DNA of 64,000 nucleotides, from assembly GCF_009208735.1 (NCBI RefSeq), contig NZ_WFLJ01000010.1:1-64000 (forward strand), read 5' to 3'. Under the pieces are notes generated by a model, which made no database searches, was not told the origin of the DNA, and worked only from the letters and a program-made list of their open reading frames with translations. Positions 1-9,194 of the stretch are shown piece after piece. The DNA is from Janthinobacterium rivuli (GTDB lineage: Bacteria > Pseudomonadota > Gammaproteobacteria > Burkholderiales > Burkholderiaceae_D). A program made the position numbers and the translations under genes. Position 1 is the first letter of the stretch. The number at the start of each line of letters is the position of its first letter.

Positions 1-946
1 CAAACAGGGAATTCGAACCCGTCGTGAAATCCTGCAGGCGCGTGCCGACGGCCAGCACCACGTCGGCCTGCGCCGCCAGCGCGTTGGCGGCGGGCGAACC
101 GGTGACGCCGATGGCGCCCAGCTGCAGCGCATGGTCCCACGGCAAGCTGCTCTTGCCCGCCTGGGTTTCCGCCACGGGGATGCCGTGGCGCTCGGCGAAG
201 GCCCGCAGCGCGGCGCCAGCCTTGCCGTACAGCACGCCGCCGCCGGCGACGATCAGCGGCTGTTTCGCCTCTTTCAACAGTGCTGCCGCCTCTTCCAGTT
301 CCTGTTCGACGGGCGGCACGGCGCGGAAACGCACGGTGCGCGGCGTAAAGAACTCTTCCGGATAGTCATACGCCATCGTCTGCACGTCTTGCGGCAGCGA
401 CAAGGTGACGGGACCGCAAGCGGCCGGGTCCGTCAAGGCGGCAATGGCGCGCGGCAAGGCGGTCAGCAACTGTTCCGGATAGACGATGCGGTCGAAATAG
501 CGTGATAAAGGTTTAAAAGCGTCATTCACCGAGACGCTGCCGTCGCCGGTGTCTTCCAGCTGCTGCAACACCGGGTCCGGCGCGCGCGAGACGAAGACGT
601 CGCCGGGCAACAAGAGCACGGGCAGGCGATTCACGTGCGCCAGCGCGGCGGCCGTCAGCAAATTGGTGGCGCCGGGGCCGATGGAACTGGTGACGGCCAG
701 CATGCGCCGGCGCATGTGGGCTTTCGCGTAGGCAATGGCCGAGTGCGCCATCGCCTGTTCGTTGTGCGCGCGGTAGGTGGGAAAGGATTCCCGGTACTGG
801 TACAGCGCCTCGCCCAGGCCGGCCACGTTGCCGTGGCCAAAGATGGCGAAGGCGCCGCCGAACAAAGGCTGGCCGTCCTCGGTATGCAATACCGACAGAT
901 AGCGTACCAGCGCCTGGGCCATGGTCAAGCGGATCGTCGTCTTCAT
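1..946 (-). CDS. iolD: 3D-(3,5/4)-trihydroxycyclohexane-1,2-dione acylhydrolase (partial, C-terminus off window)
   Basis: This is the N-terminal half of IolD, the ThDP-dependent enzyme that opens the trihydroxycyclohexanedione ring in myo-inositol breakdown. The frame is open from the ATG at 946 to the window edge. The start reads MKTTIRLTMAQALVRYL, followed by FGGAFAIFGHGNVAGLGEA, which is the typical start of the pyrimidine-binding domain. Near the window edge the frame gives VGTRLQDFTTGS, typical of the central ThDP-enzyme domain. The ATG overlaps the iolC stop by 4 bp (ATGA), so the two are translationally coupled. The C-terminal cofactor-binding domain lies outside the window. Confidence 0.88.
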   Translation of the reverse strand, partial: MKTTIRLTMAQALVRYLSVLHTEDGQPLFGGAFAIFGHGNVAGLGEALYQYRESFPTYRAHNEQAMAHSAIAYAKAHMRRRMLAVTSSIGPGATNLLTAAALAHVNRLPVLLLPGDVFVSRAPDPVLQQLEDTGDGSVSVNDAFKPLSRYFDRIVYPEQLLTALPRAIAALTDPAACGPVTLSLPQDVQTMAYDYPEEFFTPRTVRFRAVPPVEQELEEAAALLKEAKQPLIVAGGGVLYGKAGAALRAFAERHGIPVAETQAGKSSLPWDHALQLGAIGVTGSPAANALAAQADVVLAVGTRLQDFTTGSNSLF

Positions 947-2889
947 GCGGCACGCTCCATGCGGTTGCGCGTGCGCTGCCACAGGGAAATCAGCTGTTCG
1001 AAGTTGGCGCGCACGGCAGCGATCAGGGCCGCATCGTCCAGCTCGCCAGCCAGCCAGCGGCGGCTCGGTTCCTGGAAGATGGTGCGGCCCACCATGAAGC
1101 CGCGGCAGGTGCTGCTGGCACTGGCTTGCTCGAAACTGTCGGCCAGGGCAGCAATCGGCGCGTTCAGGCCAAGTAATACGACGCCACGGCAATACGGATC
1201 GCGCTCGTGCACGAGGGCATCGATCTCTTGCCATTGCTTGGCCGACATGCTTTCCAGCTTCCACCATTCCGGGTAAATGCCCAGGTTGTACAGGCGCTTG
1301 ACGGCGCGCAAGACGGTGTCTTCACTTTGCGGCAAGGCATCCGACGGTATGACTTCCAGCAACAGTTCGTGACCGCTCACTTGCGCCGCGTCGTACAGGG
1401 CCTTGATCTGCGCTTCCTGTTCCAATCGGTTTTCCACGGCGTCGTCCGGATGCAGCTGCACCAGGCACTTGATCACGTGTTCCTTGGGCCAGCTGAGCAG
1501 GTGCGAGCCGATGGAACGGCCCCAGTCGAACTGCAGCGGATTCGAGCCCGGCAATTCCACGGGACGGCCTATCCACCAGCCGCGTCCCGTCGCGTCGTTG
1601 AGCGCATCGACGCCATAGCGGCCATCGATCAGCACGCCCGTCTTGCCGGCCAGATGCAAGGCCGTTTCCGTCTGCGCCACGGCTTGCACCATCAATTGCT
1701 TCAAGGCCGCAATGGCCGCTTCGGGCGCGCCAGTCTGTTGCGCCAGCTCAAAGAATTGCGTGCGGTGATCGAAGGCAAACACGCACAGCTCGTCCCACTG
1801 CTTGCGCGCCACCGTCGTGCGGTGCAAGCGGGACAAGGTGGCGTCCTGGTCCGGCTGCGTCAGTTTGGCCGCGTTGGCCAGGAAATAGTCGAGCTCGACG
1901 GGCGACGGCATGGCCGGCGCGCAACCATGGCGCGACACGACGAGGGCGCCGCAGCCATTCGCGTAGCGGCAGCACGCTTCGTAATCCTCGCCGCGCAGCC
2001 AGCCCTTCAAAAAGCCCGAGAGAAACGCGTCGCCCGCACCCAGCACGTTCAGCACTTCCACGCGCACGCCACGGTAGTTATACGCATCGTCGAGACTGGC
2101 CGGCACCACATTGTCGATGACGGCGCTGCCCAGCGGACCCCGCTTGACGACCAGGGTCGCCAGGGTAGCGGCCCGCACGGCACGCAAGCTGGCCATGATG
2201 TCCGCGCCGCCGCCGGCGATCATGAATTCCTCTTCCGTACCGACGATCAGGTCGAACTGCGGCAGGATGCTTTGCAGATGTTTTGTCACACCTTCGTTCG
2301 AGACGAAACGCGTTTCGCCATCGGCCTTGCCCGACAAGCCCCACAGCACGGGCCGGTAGTCGATGTCGAGCACGGTGCGCACGTTGTTGGCGCGGGCCAG
2401 TTGCAAGGCCTGCGTGCTGACGGCGTGCATGGCGCTAGTCGAGAAATGCGTGCCGGTGATCAAGAGTGCTTTGCTGGAAGCGATAAAGGCGGCGTCGACG
2501 CTGGACGCTTCGATGGCCATGTCGGCGCAATTTTCACGGTAAAAAATCAGGGGGAAGGTGTTTTTATCCTTGATGCCCAGCATCACCAAGGCCGTGAGGC
2601 GCTCGCGGTCGATGCCGACGTGGCTGACGTCGCAACCCTCCTGCGACAGGGTATCCGTCAAGAAACGGCCCATGTGGTCGTCGCCCACCTTCGACAGCAT
2701 GGCCGACTTCAAGCCCAGGCGGGCCGTGCCGAAGGCGATGTTCGCCGACGAGCCGCCCAGGTACTTGGCGAAACTGGTGGCGTCTTCCAGGGTGCTGCCG
2801 ATCTGCTGCGCGTACAGATCCACCGCCAGGCGGCCCAGGCAGATCACGTCCAGCGCGCGGCCCTGGGCAAATTGTGTGGAATTATTCAT
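943..2889 (-). CDS. iolC: bifunctional 5-dehydro-2-deoxygluconokinase / DUF2090 (putative 5-dehydro-2-deoxyphosphogluconate aldolase)
   Basis: This 648-residue protein joins a PfkB sugar kinase (about residues 12-330) to a C-terminal DUF2090 domain (about 340-640). The kinase half carries the substrate motif GGSSANIAFG (45-54) and the catalytic GAGDAF (284-289, base D287). It should phosphorylate 5-dehydro-2-deoxygluconate in myo-inositol catabolism. The DUF2090 half is annotated in related genomes as the aldolase that splits the phosphorylated product, a TIM-barrel activity otherwise supplied by IolJ. The fused arrangement is common in proteobacteria. The gene lies between the inositol transporter ATPase and iolD, 8 bp after the former. 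The kinase call is firm; the aldolase role rests on family knowledge. Confidence 0.9.
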   Translation of the reverse strand: MNNSTQFAQGRALDVICLGRLAVDLYAQQIGSTLEDATSFAKYLGGSSANIAFGTARLGLKSAMLSKVGDDHMGRFLTDTLSQEGCDVSHVGIDRERLTALVMLGIKDKNTFPLIFYRENCADMAIEASSVDAAFIASSKALLITGTHFSTSAMHAVSTQALQLARANNVRTVLDIDYRPVLWGLSGKADGETRFVSNEGVTKHLQSILPQFDLIVGTEEEFMIAGGGADIMASLRAVRAATLATLVVKRGPLGSAVIDNVVPASLDDAYNYRGVRVEVLNVLGAGDAFLSGFLKGWLRGEDYEACCRYANGCGALVVSRHGCAPAMPSPVELDYFLANAAKLTQPDQDATLSRLHRTTVARKQWDELCVFAFDHRTQFFELAQQTGAPEAAIAALKQLMVQAVAQTETALHLAGKTGVLIDGRYGVDALNDATGRGWWIGRPVELPGSNPLQFDWGRSIGSHLLSWPKEHVIKCLVQLHPDDAVENRLEQEAQIKALYDAAQVSGHELLLEVIPSDALPQSEDTVLRAVKRLYNLGIYPEWWKLESMSAKQWQEIDALVHERDPYCRGVVLLGLNAPIAALADSFEQASASSTCRGFMVGRTIFQEPSRRWLAGELDDAALIAAVRANFEQLISLWQRTRNRMERAA

Positions 2890-2897
2890 GGCTATCC

Positions 2898-3683
2898 TTA
2901 AATCGTGACACCGTCGAGTTCACTCATCAGCGTTTGCATTTCCGCACCGCCCGCCATCATGTCGAGTACTTCATCCTTGGAAACGGTTTCCTTGGTGTAA
3001 GTGCCCAGCGACTTGCCCCGGTTCAAGAGGGTGAACGAGTCGCCCACGGGGTAGGCGTGGTGCACGTTGTGGGTAATAAAGATCACGGACAAGCCCCGTT
3101 CGCGCGCCTTGTAGATCAGTTTCAACACATTGAACGATTGTTTCACGCCCAGGGCCGCCGTCGGCTCGTCGAGAATCAGCACGCGCGCGCCGAAGTGGAT
3201 GGCGCGGGCGATGGCCAGGCATTGCCGCTCGCCGCCCGACATGGTGCCCACGGCTTGGTGCGGATCGCGCACCATGATGCCCATTTCGGCCAGCTTGTCG
3301 CGCGCCGTGGTGGCCGCGTATTCCATATCCATCACGGGCAGCACGCCAAACATTTTACGGATCGGTTCACGGCCCATGAAGAAATTGCGCGCCACGGACA
3401 GCAAGGGCACCAGCGCCAGATCCTGGTAGACGGTGGCCACGCCCAGGTCGAGCGCTTCCTTCGGCGAATTGAAACTGACGGGCTGGCCATCGACCAGATA
3501 CTCGCCGCTGGTGGGCCGGTGCACGCCGGCCAGGGTCTTGATCAGGGTCGACTTGCCGGCGCCGTTGTCACCGAGCAGGCAATGCACTTCGCCCGGCTTC
3601 AGGCGCAGGGTGACGTTTTGCAGGGCGATGACGGAGCCGAAACGTTTGCTGATGTTTTCCAGCGCAAGGATGTATTCGCTCAT
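2898..3683 (-). CDS. sugar (probably inositol) ABC transporter ATP-binding protein
   Basis: This 261-residue ATPase energises the importer encoded with it. Walker A is GDNGAGKS (38-45), the signature MSGGERQ starts at 148, Walker B is VLILDEP (about 168-174), and the His-loop is in ITHNVHH. It has a single nucleotide-binding domain, unlike the about 500-residue duplicated RbsA/XylG type, and resembles the FrcA-type ATPases of CUT2 importers, which presumably act as homodimers. It starts 3 bp after the permease stop and is followed closely by iolC. The substrate is inferred from these neighbours. Confidence 0.88.
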   Translation of the reverse strand: MSEYILALENISKRFGSVIALQNVTLRLKPGEVHCLLGDNGAGKSTLIKTLAGVHRPTSGEYLVDGQPVSFNSPKEALDLGVATVYQDLALVPLLSVARNFFMGREPIRKMFGVLPVMDMEYAATTARDKLAEMGIMVRDPHQAVGTMSGGERQCLAIARAIHFGARVLILDEPTAALGVKQSFNVLKLIYKARERGLSVIFITHNVHHAYPVGDSFTLLNRGKSLGTYTKETVSKDEVLDMMAGGAEMQTLMSELDGVTI

Positions 3684-3686
3684 GGC

Positions 3687-4844
3687 TTATCTCGCTTCCG
3701 TGACACGCGCACGGACAAAGTTATTGAACAGTACCGCGATCAGCAGCATGACGCCGAGGAAGACGCGGAACCAGTCCGAATTGATATTGGTATAAGTAAT
3801 GCCGATCTGCACCACGCCAAAGATCAGCGCGCCGAAGCAGGCGCCGACGACGGAACCATAGCCGCCCGTCAGCAAGGCGCCGCCGATGACGGCCGCGATG
3901 ATGGCTTCGAATTCCTTTTGCATGCCGCGGTCGGCGGCGGCCGAGCCCACGTCAAATACTTGCAGCGTGGCAAACAGACAGGCGCAGAACGCCGTGAAGA
4001 CAAACAGCGATACCTTGATGGTTTTCACGGGCACGCCCACGTTCTTGGCCGCGTTGGCGTCGCCGCCGACGGCGAAGATCCAGTTGCCGATGCGGGTGCG
4101 GGCCAGGACGAAGCCGGATACCAGCGCCAGGCCGGCCCACCAGACGATGACCTTGGGGATGCCCTTGACCAATGGCGCGCCATTGTCGAGCGCCGTGATC
4201 CAGCCCGCCTTGGCCATCCAGGCGAACAGCGAGGTGCCCACTTCGCCATGGAACAGGGTCATGGCCAGCCAGTCGTCGGCGGCCAGCGCGCCGATGCCGC
4301 TGACGATGGTGCGGTTGGCAAACATGATGGACAGGGCCAGGGTCAGGCCGCGCAGGATGAACAGGAAGGCCAGGGTGACGATAAACGAAGGCAGGCGCGT
4401 CTTGATGACCAGGTAGCCGTTGAGCCAGCCCAGCGCCATCGAACCGGCGAAGGCGAACAGGATGGCGGCCCACACGGGCCAGTGAAAGTAGACGGAAGGA
4501 ATGGCGATCATCATGCCGGCAAAGCCGATCATGGAGCCGATCGACAGGTCGAATTCGCCGGCGATCATCAATACGCAGGCACCGATGGCGATGATGCCCA
4601 GGTAGGCGGCCACTTGCGCCCAGTTGATCACGCCATCGAGGTTGAACATGCCGGAATCGCCGGCCGTCAGGATAAAGAAGGCGAACACCAGGATGGCGCC
4701 CGAGATCGAGGCGAATTCCGGGCGGCTGAACAGCCGCTTGAGCCAGCTGACCTGCCCCACGCGCTCATCAAAGCCCTGCTTTTGCGGCGGCGTGCCCGAG
4801 GCGGCCATGCCACCCTGCTCCACGCTTAATTTCACGGTACTCAT
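3687..4844 (-). CDS. sugar (probably inositol) ABC transporter permease, CUT2 family
   Basis: This 385-residue inner-membrane permease has a hydrophilic N-terminus of about 45 residues followed by eight to ten hydrophobic segments, the RbsC/FrcB layout. Family-typical patches include GEFDLSIGSM near residue 115 and GGYGSVVGA near 330. A clear ribosome binding site (AGGGAGA) precedes the ATG at 4844. It forms the channel for the binding protein at 4980-6026 and the ATPase at 2898-3683. The gap of 135 bp to the binding-protein gene upstream holds no other gene. Confidence 0.88.
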   Translation of the reverse strand: MSTVKLSVEQGGMAASGTPPQKQGFDERVGQVSWLKRLFSRPEFASISGAILVFAFFILTAGDSGMFNLDGVINWAQVAAYLGIIAIGACVLMIAGEFDLSIGSMIGFAGMMIAIPSVYFHWPVWAAILFAFAGSMALGWLNGYLVIKTRLPSFIVTLAFLFILRGLTLALSIMFANRTIVSGIGALAADDWLAMTLFHGEVGTSLFAWMAKAGWITALDNGAPLVKGIPKVIVWWAGLALVSGFVLARTRIGNWIFAVGGDANAAKNVGVPVKTIKVSLFVFTAFCACLFATLQVFDVGSAAADRGMQKEFEAIIAAVIGGALLTGGYGSVVGACFGALIFGVVQIGITYTNINSDWFRVFLGVMLLIAVLFNNFVRARVTEAR

Positions 4845-4979
4845 GCTATGTCTCCCTTGTTTTATAGCAACCTACCAGCCTCGACAACAATTCCAGGGCG
4901 GCAGGACCCGCGCGCCGGCAAGCTAGGCCTGCGCGCGGGGACAACGACTAAGGTCTTGATTGAACTGAAAAGCGGGTGC

Positions 4980-6026
4980 TTAACGGAACTGGCCGGCGTA
5001 TTTCTCCACCTTGCCGATATTGTCCTTGGTGACATACCCAGGGCCGGAACCGATATGGCGCGGGCCATACGATGGTGCCAGGCCATACTCGGCCAGGCGC
5101 GCCTTGAACTTGGCGTTATTGATCAGCTTTTCGCGTACCTTGGCCAGGTCCGTCGTCTTGTCCTGCTTCATGATGGCCAGCACGGCAACAGGGATATAGC
5201 CTTGCAGGTAGGGTTGCTGGTCGATGGCGAACTGGATGCTGCCATCCTTGATGCCTTTCGAGATTTCATCGGACAGGTCGAACGTGGCGAACCACATCTT
5301 GCCCTTCAAGCCCATTTTTTCCAGCGCCTTCAGCGAGGCGTGGGCCGAGGTGGGGCCCAGCGCCAGCACGGCCTGGGTTTTCGGGTTGTTGCGCAGGTAG
5401 GCGCTCAACTTGCTTTCGATGGTGGTCGGATCTTCGCCCGCATCCAGCGTGGCGGCCTTGAAATCGACGCCGATGGCCTCGGCAAAGCCGCGGCAACGCT
5501 CGAACGACGATGGGTTCGTCGCGTAATGGTTCACGCAGACGAAGGACTTGATGCCGGCCGCCTTGGCTTTTTCGCCGGCGCCCTTGCCTGCCTCGTATTC
5601 AGGCTGGCCCACGTGCATCACGGCGCCCAACTGCTCGCTTTGCGCCAGGGTGCCGGAATTGATCGTGACAAATGGAATCTTCTTGGCAGCAACGAGGCCC
5701 AGCGGCTTTTGCAGCACGCTGAAGTCGGCGATGCTGACGATCACGCCGTCGTAATTGCGGGCCGCCGATTGCTCGACCAGGCGCGCCATGTCGGCCAGGT
5801 CGCCATTCGGCGGATTGCGGTAGTCGACGGTGACATTGAAGTCTTCGCCTGCTTGCTTGACGGAATTTTTGATCGTATTCCACCAGGAATCGGAATCAGG
5901 CGCATGGCTGATCAGCACGAATTTCTCGCCTGCCGCGTGGCTGGCGCTCATGCCCAGACCCAGTCCCAGGCCGAGGCCCAGCATGGCCAGGCTCTTCAGA
6001 AATCCCTTACGCTTATTGCTTTGCAT
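4980..6026 (-). CDS. periplasmic sugar (probably inositol) binding protein of ABC transporter
   Basis: This is a 348-residue type I periplasmic binding protein (Peripla_BP_4 family). A signal peptide covers about residues 1-32: a KRK-containing start, a Gly/Leu-rich core, then ASHAAGEK at the likely cleavage site. The mature part shows the usual opening strand (LISHAPDSDSWW) and a late NARLAEYGLAPSYGP region. It is the first gene of the minus-strand operon that runs on to permease, ATPase, iolC and iolD, so myo-inositol or a related cyclitol is the likely ligand. Its promoter must lie in the divergent region 6027-6284. Confidence 0.88.
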   Translation of the reverse strand: MQSNKRKGFLKSLAMLGLGLGLGLGMSASHAAGEKFVLISHAPDSDSWWNTIKNSVKQAGEDFNVTVDYRNPPNGDLADMARLVEQSAARNYDGVIVSIADFSVLQKPLGLVAAKKIPFVTINSGTLAQSEQLGAVMHVGQPEYEAGKGAGEKAKAAGIKSFVCVNHYATNPSSFERCRGFAEAIGVDFKAATLDAGEDPTTIESKLSAYLRNNPKTQAVLALGPTSAHASLKALEKMGLKGKMWFATFDLSDEISKGIKDGSIQFAIDQQPYLQGYIPVAVLAIMKQDKTTDLAKVREKLINNAKFKARLAEYGLAPSYGPRHIGSGPGYVTKDNIGKVEKYAGQFR

Positions 6027-6284
6027 GAATGTCTCCTTGAAGGATTAATTTTTATAGTTGCCAGCTTTTGTCGCGTGTCAGCGGGGAGCCGGAAAACCGG
6101 CAAGACCCGATGCACTGCGCACAGCTTAGGCCACAAAAAAGACAAATGCAATAAAATTTTCAAAAACAATTTAAATAGAAATTCATTTCTATTTTTGAGA
6201 TTCCCTCCTATAATTCTCGCCAGAACCAGCCGCGGCGCGCATTGATACGCCGGCGCGGCCCAGCAAGTACACCAAGGAGTAACC
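6027..6284. promoter_or_regulatory. divergent control region of the inositol locus
   Basis: This 258-bp stretch separates the transporter operon (minus) from the RpiR-iolG operon (plus). It is markedly more AT-rich than its surroundings around 6130-6210. It holds a long palindrome (6173-6194) and a plus-strand ribosome binding site (AAGGAG) just before 6285. Promoters for both directions must lie here, but no convincing -35/-10 pair could be fixed by eye. Confidence 0.6.
6173..6194. promoter_or_regulatory. putative RpiR/IolR operator (palindrome)
   Basis: AAATAGAAAT and ATTTCTATTT form perfect 10-bp arms around a 2-nt centre (TC). The core reads GAA-N6-TTC, the layout reported for rhizobial IolR sites (GGAA-N6-TTCC). 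It lies 91 bp before the start of the RpiR-type regulator gene at 6285, the obvious candidate to bind it. Confidence 0.55.
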
Positions 6285-7151
6285 ATGGCAGCCACCGCCC
6301 CCATCGAACAGCTGATGCAGCACATTGCCGCCGAGTACGACAATCTGTCGCGCCAGCTGAAAGTCATCGCGCAATACATCGAAAAGCACCGGGCCAGCCT
6401 GATGCTCGAACGCATCAGCGACATCGCCGCCGCCTGCGACGTGCAGCCGTCGGCCATCGTGCGCTTCGCGCAGCGCTTCGGCTATACGGGCTTTTCTGAA
6501 ATGCAGGACGTGTTCCGCCAGGCGTACACGGACCAGGCCGGCGCCACGCCCGACTACCAGCAGCGCATCCGCAAGCTCATCTCCACGCGCGACGCCGCCC
6601 TCAGCGCAGGCGATCTGACACGCGAATTCGTCGGCGCCAGCCGCGCCGGTCTCGACGACCTGGCGGCCGGACTCGACGACGCGCAGCTGGAAGCGGCCGT
6701 CAACCTGCTGTTGAAAGCGGAAAACATTTATGTGATCGGCGTGCGCCGGTCCTTTCCGATCGCCTCCTACATCGCCTACGCGCTCGAGCACACGGACAAG
6801 CGCGTGCACCTGATTAGCGGACTGGGCGGCATGCACCGCGAACAGATGCGCAGCGTGCGCGAACGCGATGTGGCGATCGCCATCAGTTTCTCGCCTTACG
6901 GCAAGGAAACCCAGCAGTGCATCAAGGCGGCGCAGGACAAGGGTGCCAAGGTCCTCGTGATTACCGACAGCAAGCTGGCGCCGCTCGCGCGGGCCGCCGA
7001 CGCGCTGCTCACCGTCACCGAGGGCAGCGCCTTCGCCTTCCGCTCGCTGACCAGCACCATCTGCCTGTGTCAGGCGCTGTTCATCGCGCTGGCATACAAA
7101 TTAGAGCTCGACATCGAAGAAATCCACACCCCAGGAGAACATGATGATTGA
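6285..7151 (+). CDS. MurR/RpiR family transcriptional regulator of inositol genes
   Basis: This 288-residue regulator has an N-terminal RpiR helix-turn-helix (about residues 8-85; recognition region around CDVQPSAIVRFAQRFG, 51-66) and a C-terminal SIS sugar-phosphate-binding domain (about 125-260). The context, iolG directly downstream with an 11-bp overlap and the transporter operon divergent, makes it the likely IolR-type controller of the locus. It probably responds to a phosphorylated inositol intermediate. The ATG at 6285 follows AAGGAG with good spacing. The family call is firm; the ligand is inferred. Confidence 0.88.
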   Translation: MAATAPIEQLMQHIAAEYDNLSRQLKVIAQYIEKHRASLMLERISDIAAACDVQPSAIVRFAQRFGYTGFSEMQDVFRQAYTDQAGATPDYQQRIRKLISTRDAALSAGDLTREFVGASRAGLDDLAAGLDDAQLEAAVNLLLKAENIYVIGVRRSFPIASYIAYALEHTDKRVHLISGLGGMHREQMRSVRERDVAIAISFSPYGKETQQCIKAAQDKGAKVLVITDSKLAPLARAADALLTVTEGSAFAFRSLTSTICLCQALFIALAYKLELDIEEIHTPGEHDD

Positions 7152-8130
7152 AGTAGCGTTGTTCGGCGCCGGACGCATCGGCAAAATCCACGCGGCCAAC
7201 CTGGCCGCCCAACCCGGCGTGCAGTTCAAGTACGTGGTCGACGTCAACCAGGAAGCGGCCGCCACGCTGGCCGGCCTGCATGGCGGCAGCAGCACCACGG
7301 TGGACGCGGCGCTGGCAGACCCGGCCATCAAGGCCGTCGTCATCGCCTCCAGCACGGACACGCACGCGGACCTGATCCTGCGCTCGGCCGCCGCCGGCAA
7401 GGCCATCTTTTGCGAAAAACCCGTCGACCTGACCCTCGACCGGGCGCGCGCCTGCGCCGCCGCCGTCAAGGAAGCCAAGGTGCTGTGCATGCTGGGTTTC
7501 CAGCGCCGCTACGATCCCACTTTCAATGCCGTCAAGACACGCATCGCGGCGGGCGAGATCGGCACGCCGGAGTTGCTGGTCGTCACCAGCCGCGATCCCG
7601 GCCCGCCACCGGTCGGCTACATCAAGGTCTCGGGCGGCATCTTCAAGGATATGCTGATCCACGATTTCGACATCTTCCGCTGGATACTCGACGATGAAGC
7701 CGTCAGCGTGCACGCCACGGGCAGCTGCCTGGTCGATCCCGCCATCGGCGAAGCGGGCGACTTGGACACGGCCGTCGTCACCATCCGCACGGCCAAGGGA
7801 CGCTTGTGCCAGATCAATGCCTCGCGCCGCGCCGCCTACGGCTACGACCAGCGCTTCGAAGTGCTGGGCAGCGCCGGCATGCTGCAGGCGGGCAACCACA
7901 AGCCGACGGAAGTGACGGCCTATGGCGCCGTCAATGTCAGTGTGGACAAGCCGGAAGATTTCTTCCTGGAACGCTACCGCGTGGCGTATGCGCAGGAAAT
8001 GGCGCACTTCTTTGACGCCCTCACCCGCGGCACGCCGCTGCGCACCACCGTGCACGATGGCTTGAAGGCACTGGAACTGGCCGAAGCGGCCACCTTGTCG
8101 TGGCGCGAACAGCGCGTGGTCACTTTATAA
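7141..8130 (+). CDS. iolG: inositol 2-dehydrogenase
   Basis: This 329-residue Gfo/Idh/MocA dehydrogenase should oxidise myo-inositol to scyllo-inosose with NAD+, the first step of the pathway. It shows the Rossmann motif GAGRIGKIHA (9-18), the conserved CEKPVDL (91-97), and the catalytic region GGIFKDMLIHDFDIFRW with the Asp and His expected of the family. AGGAG precedes two adjacent ATG codons (7141 and 7144). The start overlaps the regulator stop, so the two are coupled. Confidence 0.88.
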   Translation: MMIEVALFGAGRIGKIHAANLAAQPGVQFKYVVDVNQEAAATLAGLHGGSSTTVDAALADPAIKAVVIASSTDTHADLILRSAAAGKAIFCEKPVDLTLDRARACAAAVKEAKVLCMLGFQRRYDPTFNAVKTRIAAGEIGTPELLVVTSRDPGPPPVGYIKVSGGIFKDMLIHDFDIFRWILDDEAVSVHATGSCLVDPAIGEAGDLDTAVVTIRTAKGRLCQINASRRAAYGYDQRFEVLGSAGMLQAGNHKPTEVTAYGAVNVSVDKPEDFFLERYRVAYAQEMAHFFDALTRGTPLRTTVHDGLKALELAEAATLSWREQRVVTL

Positions 8131-8158
8131 ACCAATAATAAAAATATCTGGAGACACC

Positions 8159-9181
8159 ATGTCATCCCCAACATTAAAAGTCGGCATCGTCGGCCTGGGC
8201 CGGCTGGGCCAGCGCCACGCCATCAACCTGGCGCAGCGCGTGCCGAATGCGCAAGTCGTCGCCGCCTGCAGTCCCGTGCCGGCCGAACTGGACTGGGCCG
8301 CCAGCACGCTCGGCATCACCAACGGTTATGCGGATTACGACGCCCTGCTGGCCCACCCGGACCTGGACGCCGTCTTCCTCGTCACGCCCACCTCGCTGCA
8401 TGCGGACCAGATCATTGCCGCCCTGCGCGCCGGCAAGCACGTGTTTTGCGAAAAACCGCTGTCACTGGACCTGGCCGACTGTCTGAAGGTGGAAGCGGAA
8501 GCGGCGCGCCACCCGCAACTGACCATCATGATCGGCTTCGTGCGGCGTTTCGATGCCAGCTACCATGACGCGCAGCAAAAGATCGCCCAGGGCCTGATCG
8601 GCAAGCCGTATCTGGTGCGTTCGCAAACCTGCGACCAGAACGACCCCAGCGGCGCCTTCATGCGTTTCGCCCCCACCAGCGGCGGCATCTTCCTCGATTG
8701 CAGCGTGCACGATATCGACCTGGCGCGCTGGCTGCTGGGCAATCCCGTGCCCAAACGCGTGTATGCGAGCGGCACCAACGCCATCCACACGGGCTTGCAG
8801 GCGTTCGGCGACGTCGACAACGGCTTGGCGACGGTCGAGTTTGCCGATGGCAGCATGGCCAGCTTCATGGCCTCGCGCACCATGGCGCATGGCCATGAAA
8901 CCCTGACGGAAGTGTTCGGCACGGGAGGCCGCCTGGCCGTGGGCAGCAATCCGCGCCTGAACCGGGTGGAAATTTCGGATGCGCATGGCGTGCGCAATGA
9001 ATGCACGCCGGACTTCTATGCCCGCTTCGCCGACGCCTTCCTGATCGAGGCGCAGGAGTTCACGGATGCGGCGCTGGGCCGGCGCACCTTGTCATTGACC
9101 TTGCATGACGCGACGGAAGCGACGCGTATCGGCCTGGCCATGACGCAAGCGATGCGCGAAGCACGGCCGGTGGAGTTCTAG
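8159..9181 (+). CDS. Gfo/Idh/MocA family oxidoreductase, probable second inositol dehydrogenase
   Basis: This 340-residue NAD(P)-dependent dehydrogenase is paralogous to the iolG product just upstream. It carries GLGRLGQRHA (12-21), CEKPLSL near residue 100, and a GGIFLDCSVHDIDLARW catalytic segment. It lies 28 bp after iolG with GGAGA before the ATG, probably in the same transcript. Inositol loci often carry several such enzymes for scyllo- or other inositol isomers, or for inosose. Its exact substrate cannot be read from sequence. Confidence 0.82.
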   Translation: MSSPTLKVGIVGLGRLGQRHAINLAQRVPNAQVVAACSPVPAELDWAASTLGITNGYADYDALLAHPDLDAVFLVTPTSLHADQIIAALRAGKHVFCEKPLSLDLADCLKVEAEAARHPQLTIMIGFVRRFDASYHDAQQKIAQGLIGKPYLVRSQTCDQNDPSGAFMRFAPTSGGIFLDCSVHDIDLARWLLGNPVPKRVYASGTNAIHTGLQAFGDVDNGLATVEFADGSMASFMASRTMAHGHETLTEVFGTGGRLAVGSNPRLNRVEISDAHGVRNECTPDFYARFADAFLIEAQEFTDAALGRRTLSLTLHDATEATRIGLAMTQAMREARPVEF

Positions 9182-9194
9182 GGCGCCGCTGGAC

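Noticed and set aside
1207..2901. 564-residue open frame on the plus strand opposite iolC
   Set aside because: It is antisense to a clear iolC-DUF2090 gene, is Arg/His/Gln-rich and shows no domain. Such frames are expected in high-GC DNA.
2874..4829. 651-residue open frame on the plus strand
   Set aside because: It lies opposite the ABC ATPase and permease genes, has low-complexity Asp/Gly/Gln-rich sequence and no ribosome binding site.
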